Below, in pieces: positions 26,064-35,423 of a DNA stretch of 64,000 nt (position 1 is its first letter; every line of letters begins with the position of its first letter). The stretch is from Desertimonas flava (GTDB lineage: Bacteria > Actinomycetota > Acidimicrobiia > Acidimicrobiales > Ilumatobacteraceae), in assembly GCF_003426815.1 (NCBI RefSeq), contig NZ_QKYK01000016.1, positions 54,329-118,328 of the forward strand, given 5' to 3'. Below the pieces are notes generated by a model. The model searched no databases. It worked only from the letters and a program-made list of their open reading frames with translations, and had not been told where the DNA came from. The translations under genes were made by a program, and so were the position numbers.

Positions 26064-26897
26064 CTACGCGCCAGGCATCGGCCTCGGGGCGGAGAGGAAC
26101 GACTGAGCGGCGACGATCCCGGCCGCGACGGCGTCGTCGAGTGCCGACCCACCGACATGGGCCACGAGGAATCCCGCAGCGAAGGCATCGCCGGCGCCGG
26201 TGCTGTCGGCGACGAGCAGCGCAGGGACAGGGACCTCGCACCCGCCTTCGCCGGCGAGGATCTCGACGGGGCCGGGGCCGTGCTTGACGATCGATGTCCA
26301 ACGGCCCCGCGGGATCAACTCCGCCTCAGGCTCGTTGGCCAGCACGAGATCCGGCGAGATCGAGTCGAGCATCGCCACGAACCGCTCCCTGCCGAACCGC
26401 TCGACGGCGTCGACCGACGACACGTCGATGCTCACACCGCCACCGCCGGCCCGCACGACCTCGGCCAGCCGCCTGGAGGCGCCGCCCATCGGCTCGACGA
26501 CGAGTGAGTACGCCGGCAGGTGCAGCCACCCGACTCCCGAGACCCAGTCGACGTCGACGTCGCCGAGCTCGGTCGCCGCCGCCCGGTCGGGCAACATCGT
26601 CCGCTCCCCCGACGGATCCACCAGCACGACGACCGAACCGGTGATCCCGCCCCGCTGCACCCGGACGTCGACCCCGGTCGCCGACAGGTCGGCGACGAGG
26701 CGATCGCCGAGGGCATCGTCGCCGACACGGCCGATGAACCGCACCCTGCCGCCCACCGCTGCTGCCGCGGCCGCCACGTTGGCGCCGCTGCCGCCCCGGG
26801 CCCGGCGGATGACCGCCGGCGTGTCGGTCCCGACGCGGGGCGGCCCGGGGATCCGCACCAGGATGTCCTCGAGGAGATCGCCGACGACTGCAAGCAC
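26064..26897 (-). CDS. PfkB-family carbohydrate/nucleoside kinase
   Basis: 277 residues. PfkB signatures: GGSGANVAAAAAAVGG near residue 35, VGDDALGDR, and the C-terminal catalytic DSTGAGDAFAAGFL with the active-site Asp. The N-terminal AVVGDLLEDILV is typical of ribokinase-type folds. The sugar or nucleoside substrate is unknown. Three copies of a 10-bp repeat lie just upstream. Confidence 0.87.
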   Translation of the reverse strand: MLAVVGDLLEDILVRIPGPPRVGTDTPAVIRRARGGSGANVAAAAAAVGGRVRFIGRVGDDALGDRLVADLSATGVDVRVQRGGITGSVVVLVDPSGERTMLPDRAAATELGDVDVDWVSGVGWLHLPAYSLVVEPMGGASRRLAEVVRAGGGGVSIDVSSVDAVERFGRERFVAMLDSISPDLVLANEPEAELIPRGRWTSIVKHGPGPVEILAGEGGCEVPVPALLVADSTGAGDAFAAGFLVAHVGGSALDDAVAAGIVAAQSFLSAPRPMPGA

Positions 26898-26927
26898 GGA
26901 GCCACGGTACCGAGGCGACCATCCACG

Positions 26928-26956
26928 GATCGTGCCCGATCGTGCCCGATGGTGCC
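26928..26956. repeat. 10-bp direct repeat upstream of PfkB-family gene
   Basis: GATCGTGCCC occurs at 26928-26937 and 26938-26947, and a close copy (GATGGTGCC) follows at 26948-26956. The array begins 31 bases above the PfkB start at 26897, within the expected promoter region. It may be a regulator site or simple slippage. Confidence 0.4.
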
Positions 26957-26987
26957 AGCTCGCGAAAGCCGACTCTCCGACTTGCGA

Positions 26988-26999
26988 TAGGTATACCTA
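26988..26999. promoter_or_regulatory. Palindrome TAGGTATACCTA, putative metal-responsive operator A
   Basis: Perfect 12-bp palindrome followed by ATA, giving the same TAGGTnnACCTAATA as site B in front of the siderophore importer. It lies between the PfkB-family start (26897) and the DisA_N-like start (27131). DtxR/IdeR sites contain AGGT...ACCT halves but with a wider gap, so an iron- or manganese-responsive repressor is inferred, not shown. Confidence 0.5.
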
Positions 27000-27020
27000 A
27001 TAACTACGTTGTCGGTCAGA

Positions 27021-27099
27021 CGGCCGGCAACGGCCGGACGACCTGGCCAGGGAGAGGCCGGCCGCGGGCCGGGTGGTTTGAGAGGCATTCCACCCGGCC
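27021..27099 (+). ncRNA. Structured leader before DisA_N-like gene
   Basis: Two good stems lie in tandem. CGGCCG at 27021-27026 pairs with CGGCCG at 27031-27036 around a GCAA tetraloop. GGCCGGGTGG at 27067-27076 pairs with CCACCCGGCC at 27090-27099. Further GGCC/CCGG runs between them allow alternative pairing. The block lies downstream of site A and ends 31 bases before GTG 27131. It may be a regulatory leader, but no known riboswitch class was recognised. Confidence 0.35.
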
Positions 27100-27130
27100 A
27101 GCTGGCCCCGAGGCGCCGTAACGTTGCACC

Positions 27131-28075
27131 GTGTCCGACGACTTGCTCTCATCGTCCGCTCGCAGGCTCGGCGAGGAGCTCGACGACGACGGCATCCGGC
27201 TCGAAGGGCACCCCGAGCTCCGCCCGTTCCTGCTCGACGAGCTCGACTACGCCCGGCGCATCCCGATGTTCGAAGGGCGCCGGACGACGTACGGATCGTT
27301 CTCGATGCCGCCCGGGCTCGACCTCGACGGCCTCGAGGACGTCGATCTCGTGCCGCTCGACGACCTGCCGCGGGCGATGACGCGCACGTTCGCCGACGGC
27401 CGTTCAGCCTTCCTGGTGAACCGCCTCGACGCCGCACCCCAACTGGTGTGCTTCGACCGGTCCATCCAGTACGAGGCCGACCTCGTCGAACTGCAGGAGG
27501 CCACGGGAGCGCACATCGTGCAGCGCACCGCCGTCTTCGGCCAGGTCCGCCTCTTCGCCGATCGCTGCGTCATCTCCTGGAACGGCCACGCCTGGACGAA
27601 TCGCGTCACGGCCGCCGGCCTCCTGCCGAAGTTGCTCGAGTGCGCGCCGGGGCTCGACCCGGCCGTCGCCCACGGCCTGCTCGACCTGGTGGTGCATTGG
27701 CTGTCGCCGGCACGCATCGGGGCGACCATCGTCGTGCACGAGGAGGGGTTCGACTGGGTCTCGATGGACGTCGCCACCAAGTTCCGGGCCCCGCAGCTGC
27801 GCATCACCAATCGCCAGCACTACCCGGCCCTGTTCGCCGCCTTCCAGCAGCACGACTTGGCCACCCTCGTCACCTCGGACGGCGACGTGCGCTACCTCGG
27901 CGTCGGTCTCCGGGCCAGTGCCGAGGCCGAGCGGGTGACCGACAACAGCCGCGGCATGCGGCATCGGTCGGCGCAGCGGTTCAGCTACGACCACCCCTCG
28001 ACGACGATCGCCGTCGTCAGCGACGACGGTCCGGTCACGATCTTCCGTGCCGGCGCGGCGGTCGTCCTCAGCTGA
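27131..28075 (+). CDS. DisA_N/diadenylate cyclase-like domain protein
   Basis: 314 residues. The last ~75 residues resemble the nucleotide-binding half of DisA_N (DAC) domains: GMRHRSAQRF holds the conserved RHR at 277-279, and IAVVSDDGPVTIFRAG matches the following strands. The usual DGA motif upstream reads D242-L243-A244, so cyclic di-AMP synthesis is uncertain. The first ~220 residues are not recognised. It starts with GTG 27131 and is convergent with the siderophore-importer ATPase, ending 14 bases from it. Whether it makes, binds or senses a nucleotide is open. Confidence 0.65.
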   Translation: MSDDLLSSSARRLGEELDDDGIRLEGHPELRPFLLDELDYARRIPMFEGRRTTYGSFSMPPGLDLDGLEDVDLVPLDDLPRAMTRTFADGRSAFLVNRLDAAPQLVCFDRSIQYEADLVELQEATGAHIVQRTAVFGQVRLFADRCVISWNGHAWTNRVTAAGLLPKLLECAPGLDPAVAHGLLDLVVHWLSPARIGATIVVHEEGFDWVSMDVATKFRAPQLRITNRQHYPALFAAFQQHDLATLVTSDGDVRYLGVGLRASAEAERVTDNSRGMRHRSAQRFSYDHPSTTIAVVSDDGPVTIFRAGAAVVLS

Positions 28076-28089
28076 CTGCCGGGCAGCGA

Positions 28090-29034
28090 TCAGCCGGCGA
28101 GGATGCCGAGCGGCCGGTCGGAGCCGTCGTGGGTCTCGTTGACGTTGCGGTGGCGGCCGATCGGCACGACCATCGGGGTGCCCGACACCGGATCCTCGAC
28201 GACCCGGCACGAGAGGTCGAACACCTCGTTGACCAACTCCTCGGTGATCACGTCGGCGGGGCGTCCACACGCGACCACCTGGCCCTTGCGCAGGGCGATC
28301 AGGTGGTGGCTGTAGCGAGCGGCCTGGTTGAGGTCGTGGAGCACAAGCACGACGGTGCGCTGCTCACGCCGGTTGAGGTCGACCAGCAGATCGAGCACCT
28401 CCACCTGGTGGGCGAGGTCGAGGAACGTCGTCGGCTCGTCGAGCAGCATCAGCGGGGTGCCCTGGGCGAGCGTCATGGCGATCCACACCCGTTGCCGTTG
28501 GCCGCCTGACAGCTCGTCCACCGAGCGCGTCGCCAGATCGATCACGCCCGTCAACTCCATCGCCCAGGTGACCACCTGCTCGTCCTCGGGTCCCCACTGC
28601 CGCAGCCACTTCTGGTGCGGGTAGCGGCCCCGGCCGACGAGGTCGGCGACGGTGATGCCCTCGGGCGCGATCGGCGACTGTGGCAGGATGCCGAGCCGCG
28701 TGGCCACGGTCCGCGTCGGCAGCTTCTGGATCGACTGACCGTCGAGCAGCACCGTGCCGTACTGCGGCTTCAACAGCCGAGCCAACGCGCGCAGGAGCGT
28801 CGACTTGCCACAAGCGTTGGCGCCGACGATGCACGTGATCTCCCCCGGCGGGATCTCCACGGAGAGGTCGTCGGCCACCACCATCTTGTCGTAGGCGAGC
28901 CGCAGGTGATCGGCCGACAGGGTGTGGTGCTCGACGATCGCTGGGGGTGCCGATTGGGTCACGTTGTCACGCCCTTCGATGTGCGCGAGGTCCGCCCCTC
29001 GCTGGCTGGGATGTGGTCCGTGCACGTCAACCAC
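28090..29034 (-). CDS. Iron-siderophore ABC transporter ATP-binding protein (FecE/FepC-like)
   Basis: 314 residues from GTG 29034; GTG 28962 would give a more family-typical 290. Walker A is [11 protein letters not shown], the signature LSGGQRQRV and Walker B LMLLDEP, with the FepC-like [24 protein letters not shown] region. It energises uptake of ferric siderophores through the two FecCD permeases encoded just upstream; its start overlaps the permease stop by 8 bases. No substrate-binding lipoprotein gene lies in the operon. Confidence 0.9.
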   Translation of the reverse strand: MVDVHGPHPSQRGADLAHIEGRDNVTQSAPPAIVEHHTLSADHLRLAYDKMVVADDLSVEIPPGEITCIVGANACGKSTLLRALARLLKPQYGTVLLDGQSIQKLPTRTVATRLGILPQSPIAPEGITVADLVGRGRYPHQKWLRQWGPEDEQVVTWAMELTGVIDLATRSVDELSGGQRQRVWIAMTLAQGTPLMLLDEPTTFLDLAHQVEVLDLLVDLNRREQRTVVLVLHDLNQAARYSHHLIALRKGQVVACGRPADVITEELVNEVFDLSCRVVEDPVSGTPMVVPIGRHRNVNETHDGSDRPLGILAG

Positions 29035-30124
29035 CCTTGCCGATCTTGTTCGACCGCGCCAGGAGCCACAACAGGTACGGCGCTCCGACGATGCCGGTGA
29101 TCACGCCGACCGGCAGTTCGGTCGGCGCGAAGATGCGCCGCGCCACCAGATCCGACGACAGCAGGACGAGGGCCCCGACGAGGGCCGACGGCACCAGGGT
29201 GAGCGGCTGCCGCACGAGACGCCGGGCGATCGGCGCGGCGATGAACGCCACGAAGTTGATGGGCCCTGCTGATGCGGTGGCCACCGCGGCCATCGCCACG
29301 GCGACCGCGATCAGCGCACCCCTCGTGCGTTCCACGGGCACGCCGAGCCCCTTGGCGGCATCATCGCCGAGCTGCAGCACCCGCAACCCCCTGGCGAGGT
29401 AGAGCACGGCCGGGAACAGCGCGGCCATCACCACCCCGACCGGCCGCACGTGCTCCCAGCCGCGGTTGTTCAGTGAGCCGGTGAGCCACACCGTCGCCCG
29501 CGCCGCGTCGTAGATCTCGGCCCGTGTCATCAGGTAACTGGTGACCGCTTGCAGCATCGCACTCACGCCGATGCCGATGAGCACCAACCGGTAGGACGAC
29601 ATGCCGCGGCGGTAGGCGAGGACGTAGATGAGCGACGCCGCGATGAAGCCTCCGAGGAGGGCCCCGGTGGACACGAAGGCATAACTGCCCCCGATCACGA
29701 TGATGATGAACACCGCAGAGACGGAGGCGCCTTGCGTGATCCCGATGATGTCGGGGCTGGCCAGGGGGTTGCGGGCCAGGCTCTGGAAGATCGCGCCGGA
29801 GAATCCGAGCGCCGCGCCGACGAGCAGGGCGGTGAGCGCACGCGGCAGGCGGAGGGTCTGGATGATGTAGGGGATCCGCCCCTCGCCCCTGCCGAAGATC
29901 CCGGGCACGACGTCGGCGAGCGGGACGGGGTAGTCGCCGACGCTGATCGAGATGCAGAACACGACGAAGATGGCGACGAGCAGGACGATGCCGACGATCA
30001 CCGACCGGGAGAGGCCGGCGCGGCGCACGCGACGAGCGATCCCGGCCCGACCCGGCCCGGGGGCGCCGAAGCCCGTCATGTCGGTGCGCGATGCGGCGTC
30101 GCTGAAGCCGGCGACCACGCTCAC
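29027..30124 (-). CDS. Iron-siderophore ABC transporter permease (FecCD family)
   Basis: 365 residues with about nine membrane spans. FecCD hallmarks: [59 protein letters not shown] and the [19 protein letters not shown] end. GTG 30124 overlaps the first permease stop as GTGA, so the two halves of the channel are translated together. Confidence 0.93.
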   Translation of the reverse strand: MSVVAGFSDAASRTDMTGFGAPGPGRAGIARRVRRAGLSRSVIVGIVLLVAIFVVFCISISVGDYPVPLADVVPGIFGRGEGRIPYIIQTLRLPRALTALLVGAALGFSGAIFQSLARNPLASPDIIGITQGASVSAVFIIIVIGGSYAFVSTGALLGGFIAASLIYVLAYRRGMSSYRLVLIGIGVSAMLQAVTSYLMTRAEIYDAARATVWLTGSLNNRGWEHVRPVGVVMAALFPAVLYLARGLRVLQLGDDAAKGLGVPVERTRGALIAVAVAMAAVATASAGPINFVAFIAAPIARRLVRQPLTLVPSALVGALVLLSSDLVARRIFAPTELPVGVITGIVGAPYLLWLLARSNKIGKGG

Positions 30125-31209
30125 AGTTCGGCCAGCTTGCGGTAGCGCACGAGGAGGATGAAGAACGGGGCGCCGAGAACGGCGGTGACGATGCCCACCT
30201 GGATCTCGCTCGGTCGGTCGATGATCCGGCCGACGATGTCGGAGCCGAGCAGGAGCACGGGCGAGATGACCGCCGAGTAGGGCAGGATCCAGCGGTAGTT
30301 CGGACCGACGATCGCCCTGGCCACGTGGGGCACCGTGAGCCCGACGAAGGCGATCGGCCCGGCGGCCGATGTGGCGCCCCCGACGAGCAGCACGATCAGG
30401 ACGCCGACGAACGCCCGCGAGAGGCCGACACGCTGACCCAGCGACCGTGCCACGTCGTCACCGAGCGCCATGGCGTTGAGCAGGCGGCCCGACACCATCG
30501 ACAGGACGAGGCCGACGCCGATGAACGGGGCGACCTGGCGGGCGATCGTGCCGTTGCGATTGGCGAGCGACCCGACCACCCAGAACCGGAACTGGTCGAG
30601 CGTCGTGACGTCGAGGAGGAGGATCGCCGACGTGATCGAGCCGAGGAACGCCGAGAAGGCGGCGCCGGCGAGCGCCAACTTCACGGGGGTGGCCCCTTCG
30701 CGGCCGAGCGAGCCGAGGGTGTACACGGCGACCGACGTGATCGCCGCGCCGACGAAGGCGAACCACACGTAGCCGGTGAGGTTGCCGATGCCGAACGAGT
30801 GGATGCCGATCACCACGAACAGGGCGGCGCCGGCATTGACGCCGAGGATCCCGGGATCGGCGAGCGGGTTGCGCGTCACGCCCTGCATCAGCGCGCCGGC
30901 CACGCCGAGCGCCGAACCGACGAGGGCGCCGACGATCGTGCGCGGCACGCGCAGCGAGCGGATGATGAGGTGGTCGGGATTCTCGTTGTCGAAGTCGAAC
31001 AATCCGTCGACGACGATGTGGAGCGGGATCTCCTTGGAGCCGTAGGCCACCGAGAGCAGGAGGATGAGCGCCAGGGCGCCGACGAGGATCACCAGCATGA
31101 TCGCTCGCCACCCGTTGCGCCGGAGCAGCCCGGCCCGCGGCACCCGGTCGGGGACGGGCCCGACGGGCGCGACCTCCGCGTGCGCGGGGAGCTCGGCGGT
31201 CACAGGCAT
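30121..31209 (-). CDS. Iron-siderophore ABC transporter permease (FecCD family), first gene of operon
   Basis: 362 residues, the partner permease: LRVPRTIVGALVGSALGVAGALMQGV, NPLADPGILGVNAGAA, GPIAFVGLTVPHVAR and QVGIVTAVLGAPFF. First of three co-transcribed genes. A palindrome related to site A overlaps its promoter 14-29 bases above ATG 31209, so the operon is probably repressed by a metal-bound regulator. Confidence 0.93.
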   Translation of the reverse strand: MPVTAELPAHAEVAPVGPVPDRVPRAGLLRRNGWRAIMLVILVGALALILLLSVAYGSKEIPLHIVVDGLFDFDNENPDHLIIRSLRVPRTIVGALVGSALGVAGALMQGVTRNPLADPGILGVNAGAALFVVIGIHSFGIGNLTGYVWFAFVGAAITSVAVYTLGSLGREGATPVKLALAGAAFSAFLGSITSAILLLDVTTLDQFRFWVVGSLANRNGTIARQVAPFIGVGLVLSMVSGRLLNAMALGDDVARSLGQRVGLSRAFVGVLIVLLVGGATSAAGPIAFVGLTVPHVARAIVGPNYRWILPYSAVISPVLLLGSDIVGRIIDRPSEIQVGIVTAVLGAPFFILLVRYRKLAEL

Positions 31210-31218
31210 CGATCGGAC

Positions 31219-31238
31219 ATAGTAGGTCCACCTAATAT
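31219..31238 (-). promoter_or_regulatory. Putative metal-responsive operator B of siderophore importer
   Basis: The near-perfect palindrome ATAGTAGGT-CC-ACCTAATAT at 31219-31238 (one mismatch between arms) covers the presumed promoter of the FecCD operon. On the coding strand TACTAT, a possible -10 element, overlaps it. It shares TAGGTnnACCTAATA with site A at 26988. An iron-responsive repressor is the natural guess from context. Confidence 0.6.
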
Positions 31239-31279
31239 CCCCGGCAAAGGCCAGATGTCACCGGGCCCGACGGGCTGTG

Positions 31280-32407
31280 CTATCCGGCGATGAGTTGGAC
31301 TTCGGCGATCGCCAGCTCTGCTCGCGGGTCGGGGTGATCGGCGGGCGGCGGGAACGTCGAGTCGACGGTGAGCGTCACGGTCATCACCGTTGCGTCGACG
31401 CTCATCGCCTGCATCCCCCGGTTGCCGTCGGCGAACTCCTGGGTGACCGTGGTCGTGTTGGTGCCGTCGGAGAACGTCCACGTGACCGCCCGCACCCGGT
31501 GGTTCTGCGGATAGCGGTCGGTGCCGAGGACCGGATCGAGCTTCGCGTAGCCGTTGATGAGCCCGACCGACGTGAGGTGGACGGGCTCGGCGAACGTGAA
31601 CGTCAGCTCGAGCGGCCCGCCGACGGGGCACCGCCAGGCGGTGGTGGCGTTGTGGTCGAACACGTTGCTGGCGGCGAACGACACGGGCGTTCCGTCGGCG
31701 TTGGAGCCGCTCTCGGTGGGGCACGAGGGCTCGGTCTCGTTCGGCGTCACCTCGCCTTGCGCCGTCGGCAGCGTGACCGTCGGCCCGGGGGCGCCGGGAT
31801 TGGTGGGCTGCGGGGCCTGCGTCGGCTGCGGCGCTTGCGTCGGCTGCGGGGCCTGCGTCGGCTGGGGAGCTTGCGTCGGCTGGGGCGTCTGCGTGGCGGG
31901 CGGTGCCGTCGGCTGCGGCGCGGGCGTCCCGCTCGGCACGCTGCCTCCCTCGGGAACGGCGAGCTCCTGGCCGGGCACGATCAGTGATGATGCGGTCATC
32001 TGGTTGGCGGCGAGCAGCGCGTTGAGCGACACGCCGAGCTTGTTGGCGATCTGCGACAGCGTGTCGCCGCCGACCACGGTGTAGCGCTGCGCGATGGTCG
32101 GCGGCGGCGTGGTGGGCGGGGCCGTGGTCGGCGGATCGGTCGGCGGCGCCGGCGCATTGGTGGGCGGATAGGTGGCAGGCGGCGGCGCTTGCGTGGGAGG
32201 AGCGGGGGTTGGTGCCGCAGTCTGCGGCACGAACGCCGTGGTGGGCGGGACGGTCGAGGTACTGGTCGTGGTGACCACCGTGACCAGCGATTCGCCGGCG
32301 ATCTCGGGAGGGTTGTCGTAGCTCCGGCCGCTGCCGCACGCGGCGAGCACCACCACCGCAGCGGTGGCGAGCTGGGCCGAGACAGCGACGCGGGACAACC
32401 GGTTCAC
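31280..32407 (-). CDS. LysM lipoprotein with C-terminal discoidin-like domain
   Basis: 375 residues. A lipobox (VLAACGSG) places the acylated cysteine at residue 24. A Thr/Pro-rich stalk leads to a LysM domain at about 107-152 (RYTVVGGDTLSQIANKLGVS), then six APQPTQ-like repeats, then a C-terminal beta-sandwich (NVFDHNATTAWRCP, VGLINGYAKLDP) like the NADase-type glycan-binding/discoidin fold. It likely sits on the outer face of the membrane, holding peptidoglycan and another glycan. It is not obviously linked to the flanking importer. Confidence 0.82.
   Translation of the reverse strand: MNRLSRVAVSAQLATAAVVVLAACGSGRSYDNPPEIAGESLVTVVTTTSTSTVPPTTAFVPQTAAPTPAPPTQAPPPATYPPTNAPAPPTDPPTTAPPTTPPPTIAQRYTVVGGDTLSQIANKLGVSLNALLAANQMTASSLIVPGQELAVPEGGSVPSGTPAPQPTAPPATQTPQPTQAPQPTQAPQPTQAPQPTQAPQPTNPGAPGPTVTLPTAQGEVTPNETEPSCPTESGSNADGTPVSFAASNVFDHNATTAWRCPVGGPLELTFTFAEPVHLTSVGLINGYAKLDPVLGTDRYPQNHRVRAVTWTFSDGTNTTTVTQEFADGNRGMQAMSVDATVMTVTLTVDSTFPPPADHPDPRAELAIAEVQLIAG
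31805..31894. repeat. 18-bp coding repeats (Pro-Thr-Gln linker)
   Basis: About five 18-bp units encode the APQPTQ linker of the LysM lipoprotein. Units differ at third positions and at some G/C runs. An 18-bp period keeps the frame, so copy number can change the stalk length only. Confidence 0.7.
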
Positions 32408-32471
32408 CCGGTCGATGGTAAGGGGAACCCCCCACGCGGATGTGGCACCCTCCCCGCCGGTGAGCCGTAGG

Positions 32472-33434
32472 TCACTCCGGGTAGCGGACGGTGATGCTGC
32501 CGTTGTCGGCCGATGCCGACACCGTTCGGGGCGAGTTCGGGTCCGACGTGACCTCGATGTTCGTGCTGCCGTTGGCTGCCTCGGCGACGACGGCGTAATC
32601 GCCCTCGATGTCGGGAACGGCGATGTCGACGCTGCCGTTGTCGGTGGACACCTCGACGGTCTCGGGCGCCTCGACGAACGCCAACTCGACCCGGCCGTTG
32701 TCGGAGCCGACGTCGGCCGACGGGCTGGAGAGGCCGGTCCCGATCACCCTGCCGTTGTTGCTGCGGGCGATGACGGAGCCGGTGACGTCCCTGAGCTCGA
32801 CACGGCCGTTGTTGCTGCTCACGTCGATCGAGCCGTCGATGTCGGAGATCGTCGCGCTGCCGTTCTCGGCGTCGATCTCGAGGTCCATGCCCCGGGGGAC
32901 GACCACGTCGTACTCGACGGAGCACCACTCGTTGCCGAGCGGCGGGCAATCGGCCGAGACGACGTAGCGGTCGCCCACCCGTTCGGCCGATTCGTCGATC
33001 CCGAACAGGCCGCGCGACACCTCGGCGCGGACGGTGATCTCGTCGGTGTCGGCGCCGCGCACCGTGATGCGTCCGTTGTCGCCGTCGATCCGCAGCGTGG
33101 TGATCCCGGCGGCCGGTTCCCGGTAGCTGCTGTCCCACTGCTCACGGGAGAGCACCGAGACGATCTGGAAGCAGCCCCAGAACATCGAGCCGAGCAGCAG
33201 CACGGTCCCGGCGATCATCCAGAGCGGGCGCGACGGCAAGGGGGTCGGCGAGATGTCGCTGCGATCGAGCCCCGGCTCACGGGGAACGCCGGGCCGGTCG
33301 GTACCGGTACCGGTCGGTCTCGGCGTCGCGGCGGGGACGGGTGGGGGCCACGCGGCCGGCGAGGGCGCGGGCAGTTGGGGAGTTCGGACGTCACTCATGT
33401 CTCGGGCACCGTTCATGTCAGTCAGGCCGGTCAT
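32472..33434 (-). CDS. Membrane-anchored DUF4097-like beta-strand repeat protein
   Basis: 320 residues. A Pro-rich cytoplasmic head is followed by one membrane span (PLWMIAGTVLLLGSMFWGC), then repeated strands with the DNGRITV / NNGRVEL / DNGSVDI pattern that build a right-handed beta structure. Such proteins often accompany two-component systems and are thought to act in envelope sensing. The start at ATG 33434 follows the response-regulator stop by two bases; later in-frame ATGs (33416, 33398) are also possible. Function is inferred only. Confidence 0.75.
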   Translation of the reverse strand: MTGLTDMNGARDMSDVRTPQLPAPSPAAWPPPVPAATPRPTGTGTDRPGVPREPGLDRSDISPTPLPSRPLWMIAGTVLLLGSMFWGCFQIVSVLSREQWDSSYREPAAGITTLRIDGDNGRITVRGADTDEITVRAEVSRGLFGIDESAERVGDRYVVSADCPPLGNEWCSVEYDVVVPRGMDLEIDAENGSATISDIDGSIDVSSNNGRVELRDVTGSVIARSNNGRVIGTGLSSPSADVGSDNGRVELAFVEAPETVEVSTDNGSVDIAVPDIEGDYAVVAEAANGSTNIEVTSDPNSPRTVSASADNGSITVRYPE

Positions 33435-33436
33435 GG

Positions 33437-34081
33437 TCAGCTGCGCACCCATTGGAGGACGGCGAGCACACGGCGGTGGTCGTCCTCGTCGGGCGGCAGA
33501 TCGAGCTTGGTCAAGATGTTGCCGACGTGCTTCTCGACGGCTTTGTCGGTCACGACGAGGGCGCGGGCGATCGCCGGGTTGCTCCGGCCTTCGGCCATCA
33601 GCGAGAGCACCTCGCGCTCGCGCGGCGTCAGCCGCTCGAGCGGATCCTGTCGGCGGGCTCTCGCCAGGAGTTGGGCGACGACCTCGGGGTCGAGTGCCGT
33701 GCCGCGGTTGCCGACGCGGCGGACGGCGTCGACGAACTCGGCGACGTCCGCGATGCGGTCCTTGAGGAGGTAGCCGATCCCGACGCCGGACGCGGCGAGC
33801 AGGTCGCTGGCGTACCGTTCCTCGACGTACTGCGAGAGCACGAGGATGCCGATCGACGGCCATCGCTTGCGGATCACGAGGGCGGCGCGCAGCCCGTCGT
33901 CGGTGTGGGTCGGGGGCATGCGCACGTCGACGATGCACATGTCGGGCTGATGGCGCTCCACGGCGGTCAGCAGTTCGTCGGCGTCGCCGACGGTGGCCAC
34001 CACCTCCTCACCGGCATCGGCGAGGATTCGCGTGAGGCCGACCCGGAGGAGCACCGAGTCCTCGGCGATCACGAGGCGCAC
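33437..34081 (-). CDS. NarL/FixJ-type response regulator
   Basis: 214 residues. The receiver domain has the phospho-acceptor D52 ([11 protein letters not shown]) and the conserved acidic AEDS start. The C-terminal LuxR-type HTH ([25 protein letters not shown] split over the domain, then [12 protein letters not shown]) binds DNA. It is partner to the sensor kinase whose gene overlaps it by 13 bases. Targets probably include the neighbouring ABC exporter, by genomic context. Confidence 0.92.
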   Translation of the reverse strand: MRLVIAEDSVLLRVGLTRILADAGEEVVATVGDADELLTAVERHQPDMCIVDVRMPPTHTDDGLRAALVIRKRWPSIGILVLSQYVEERYASDLLAASGVGIGYLLKDRIADVAEFVDAVRRVGNRGTALDPEVVAQLLARARRQDPLERLTPREREVLSLMAEGRSNPAIARALVVTDKAVEKHVGNILTKLDLPPDEDDHRRVLAVLQWVRS

Positions 34082-35376
34082 GGCATCTCCACCGAGATCG
34101 TGGTCGGCCCTCCTGGCGGGCTGATCACCCAGATGGAACCACCGAGGCCTTCGACGCGGTCACGGAGACCGCGCAGCCCGCTCCCCCGGTCGGGGTCGGC
34201 GCCGCCCCGGCCGTTGTCCCGGATCTCGGCCACCAGGCGGTCGCCGGAGCGGGCGATCGCCACGTGCGCCCGCGTCGCGTGGGCGTGCTTGGCGACGTTG
34301 GTGAGGGCCTCGCTGACGACGAAGTAGGCGGCGCTCTCCACGGCGGCGGGCAACCGGCTGGACAGCTGCACGTCGAGGGTGACCGGGACCGGCGAGCGCG
34401 CGACCACGGCCGACAGGGCGGCGTCGAGCCCTCGATCTTCGAGGATGACGGGATGGATCCCTCGCACGAGATCGCGGATCTCCTTGAGCGCGGCCTTGGC
34501 CTCCTCGTGGGCTTCGGCAACCATGCGACGGCCCTCCTCCATGTTCTGTGCGGCGCCGGTGCCGGCGTCCGGTGACAGTTCGGCGTCGAGTTTCTGGCGT
34601 GCGGCGCCCAGGCCGGCGGCGAGGGCGACGAGGCGCTGCTGCGCCCCGTCGTGAAGATCGCGCTCGATCCGCCGCCGCTCGGCCTCGGCGCTGTCGACCG
34701 CCGCGCCGCGCTGCTGCTCGATGCGGCGGACCTCGGCCTGGTGGACGGCGTCGGAGGTGGGGCCGAGAAGGGCCCGGGCCAGGGTCACGCTCAACCGGGC
34801 CGAGCCGATCGTCGCCCAGGGGGCCACGAACAGCACGCCGAACAGGCCGACGGCTGCGACACCTGCCGCACCGAGGCCCTGGCCGACCTCGAAGAAGTGG
34901 AACTTGGCCTCGTCCTCGGGCATGCCGTTGATGTACGTCGGCAGGGCCAGCATGGCGAGCGAGCCGCACCATGCTGCTGTCGTCACGACGTAGGCAAACG
35001 TCTGCACCGGGAACGAGGCGACGTGGTGGGCGATCTCCCGCCGCCGCTGGGGCGAGCGAACCCGTTCCTTCAGCCTGCCCCACGCCGAGGTCGCGACGAG
35101 CGGTGGCACCGGATCGTCGATGCGGACGCCGGCCAGGGCGGCCACCCGACCACGTTCGAAGCGGGCGAAGCCGCGGCTGAGCACGAACGTCAGCCAGGCG
35201 AACGGCAGCGCCAGCACGAACGTGATCAGCAGGCCGGCGGTCAGCGACAGCAGGACGACGATCACCGAGAACACGAACGTGGCGACCGGCAGGCCGGTGA
35301 GGTTGTAGCACCCCACCCGCCACAGCCGCAGCGGATGGCGCCACGGCCGGAGCGGGTTGAGGTCGGGACTGCGCAT
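34069..35376 (-). CDS. Two-component sensor histidine kinase (NarX/DesK-like)
   Basis: 435 residues. Membrane spans lie in the first half ([39 protein letters not shown]). A HisKA_3 motif [20 protein letters not shown] carries the phosphorylated His. The HATPase part has [12 protein letters not shown] and [10 protein letters not shown] with [15 protein letters not shown] at 35388 is an alternative start. Forms a two-component system with the NarL-type regulator and follows the FtsX-like permease gene by 47 bases. Confidence 0.92.
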   Translation of the reverse strand: MRSPDLNPLRPWRHPLRLWRVGCYNLTGLPVATFVFSVIVVLLSLTAGLLITFVLALPFAWLTFVLSRGFARFERGRVAALAGVRIDDPVPPLVATSAWGRLKERVRSPQRRREIAHHVASFPVQTFAYVVTTAAWCGSLAMLALPTYINGMPEDEAKFHFFEVGQGLGAAGVAAVGLFGVLFVAPWATIGSARLSVTLARALLGPTSDAVHQAEVRRIEQQRGAAVDSAEAERRRIERDLHDGAQQRLVALAAGLGAARQKLDAELSPDAGTGAAQNMEEGRRMVAEAHEEAKAALKEIRDLVRGIHPVILEDRGLDAALSAVVARSPVPVTLDVQLSSRLPAAVESAAYFVVSEALTNVAKHAHATRAHVAIARSGDRLVAEIRDNGRGGADPDRGSGLRGLRDRVEGLGGSIWVISPPGGPTTISVEMPCAS

Positions 35377-35423
35377 GCCGGTGTTCACTGTAGAGAGGTC
35401 CTGCTCGAGAGGGCGATGGGTCT

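Noticed and set aside
26988..26999. Standard 19-bp IdeR/DtxR box
   Set aside because: The AGGT and ACCT halves are two bases apart rather than seven, so it does not fit the standard box; only a putative metal-responsive site is proposed.
27021..27099. Known cyclic di-AMP (ydaO-type) riboswitch before the DisA_N-like gene
   Set aside because: Apart from generic stems I could not match the conserved core of that class, so only an unnamed structured leader is reported.
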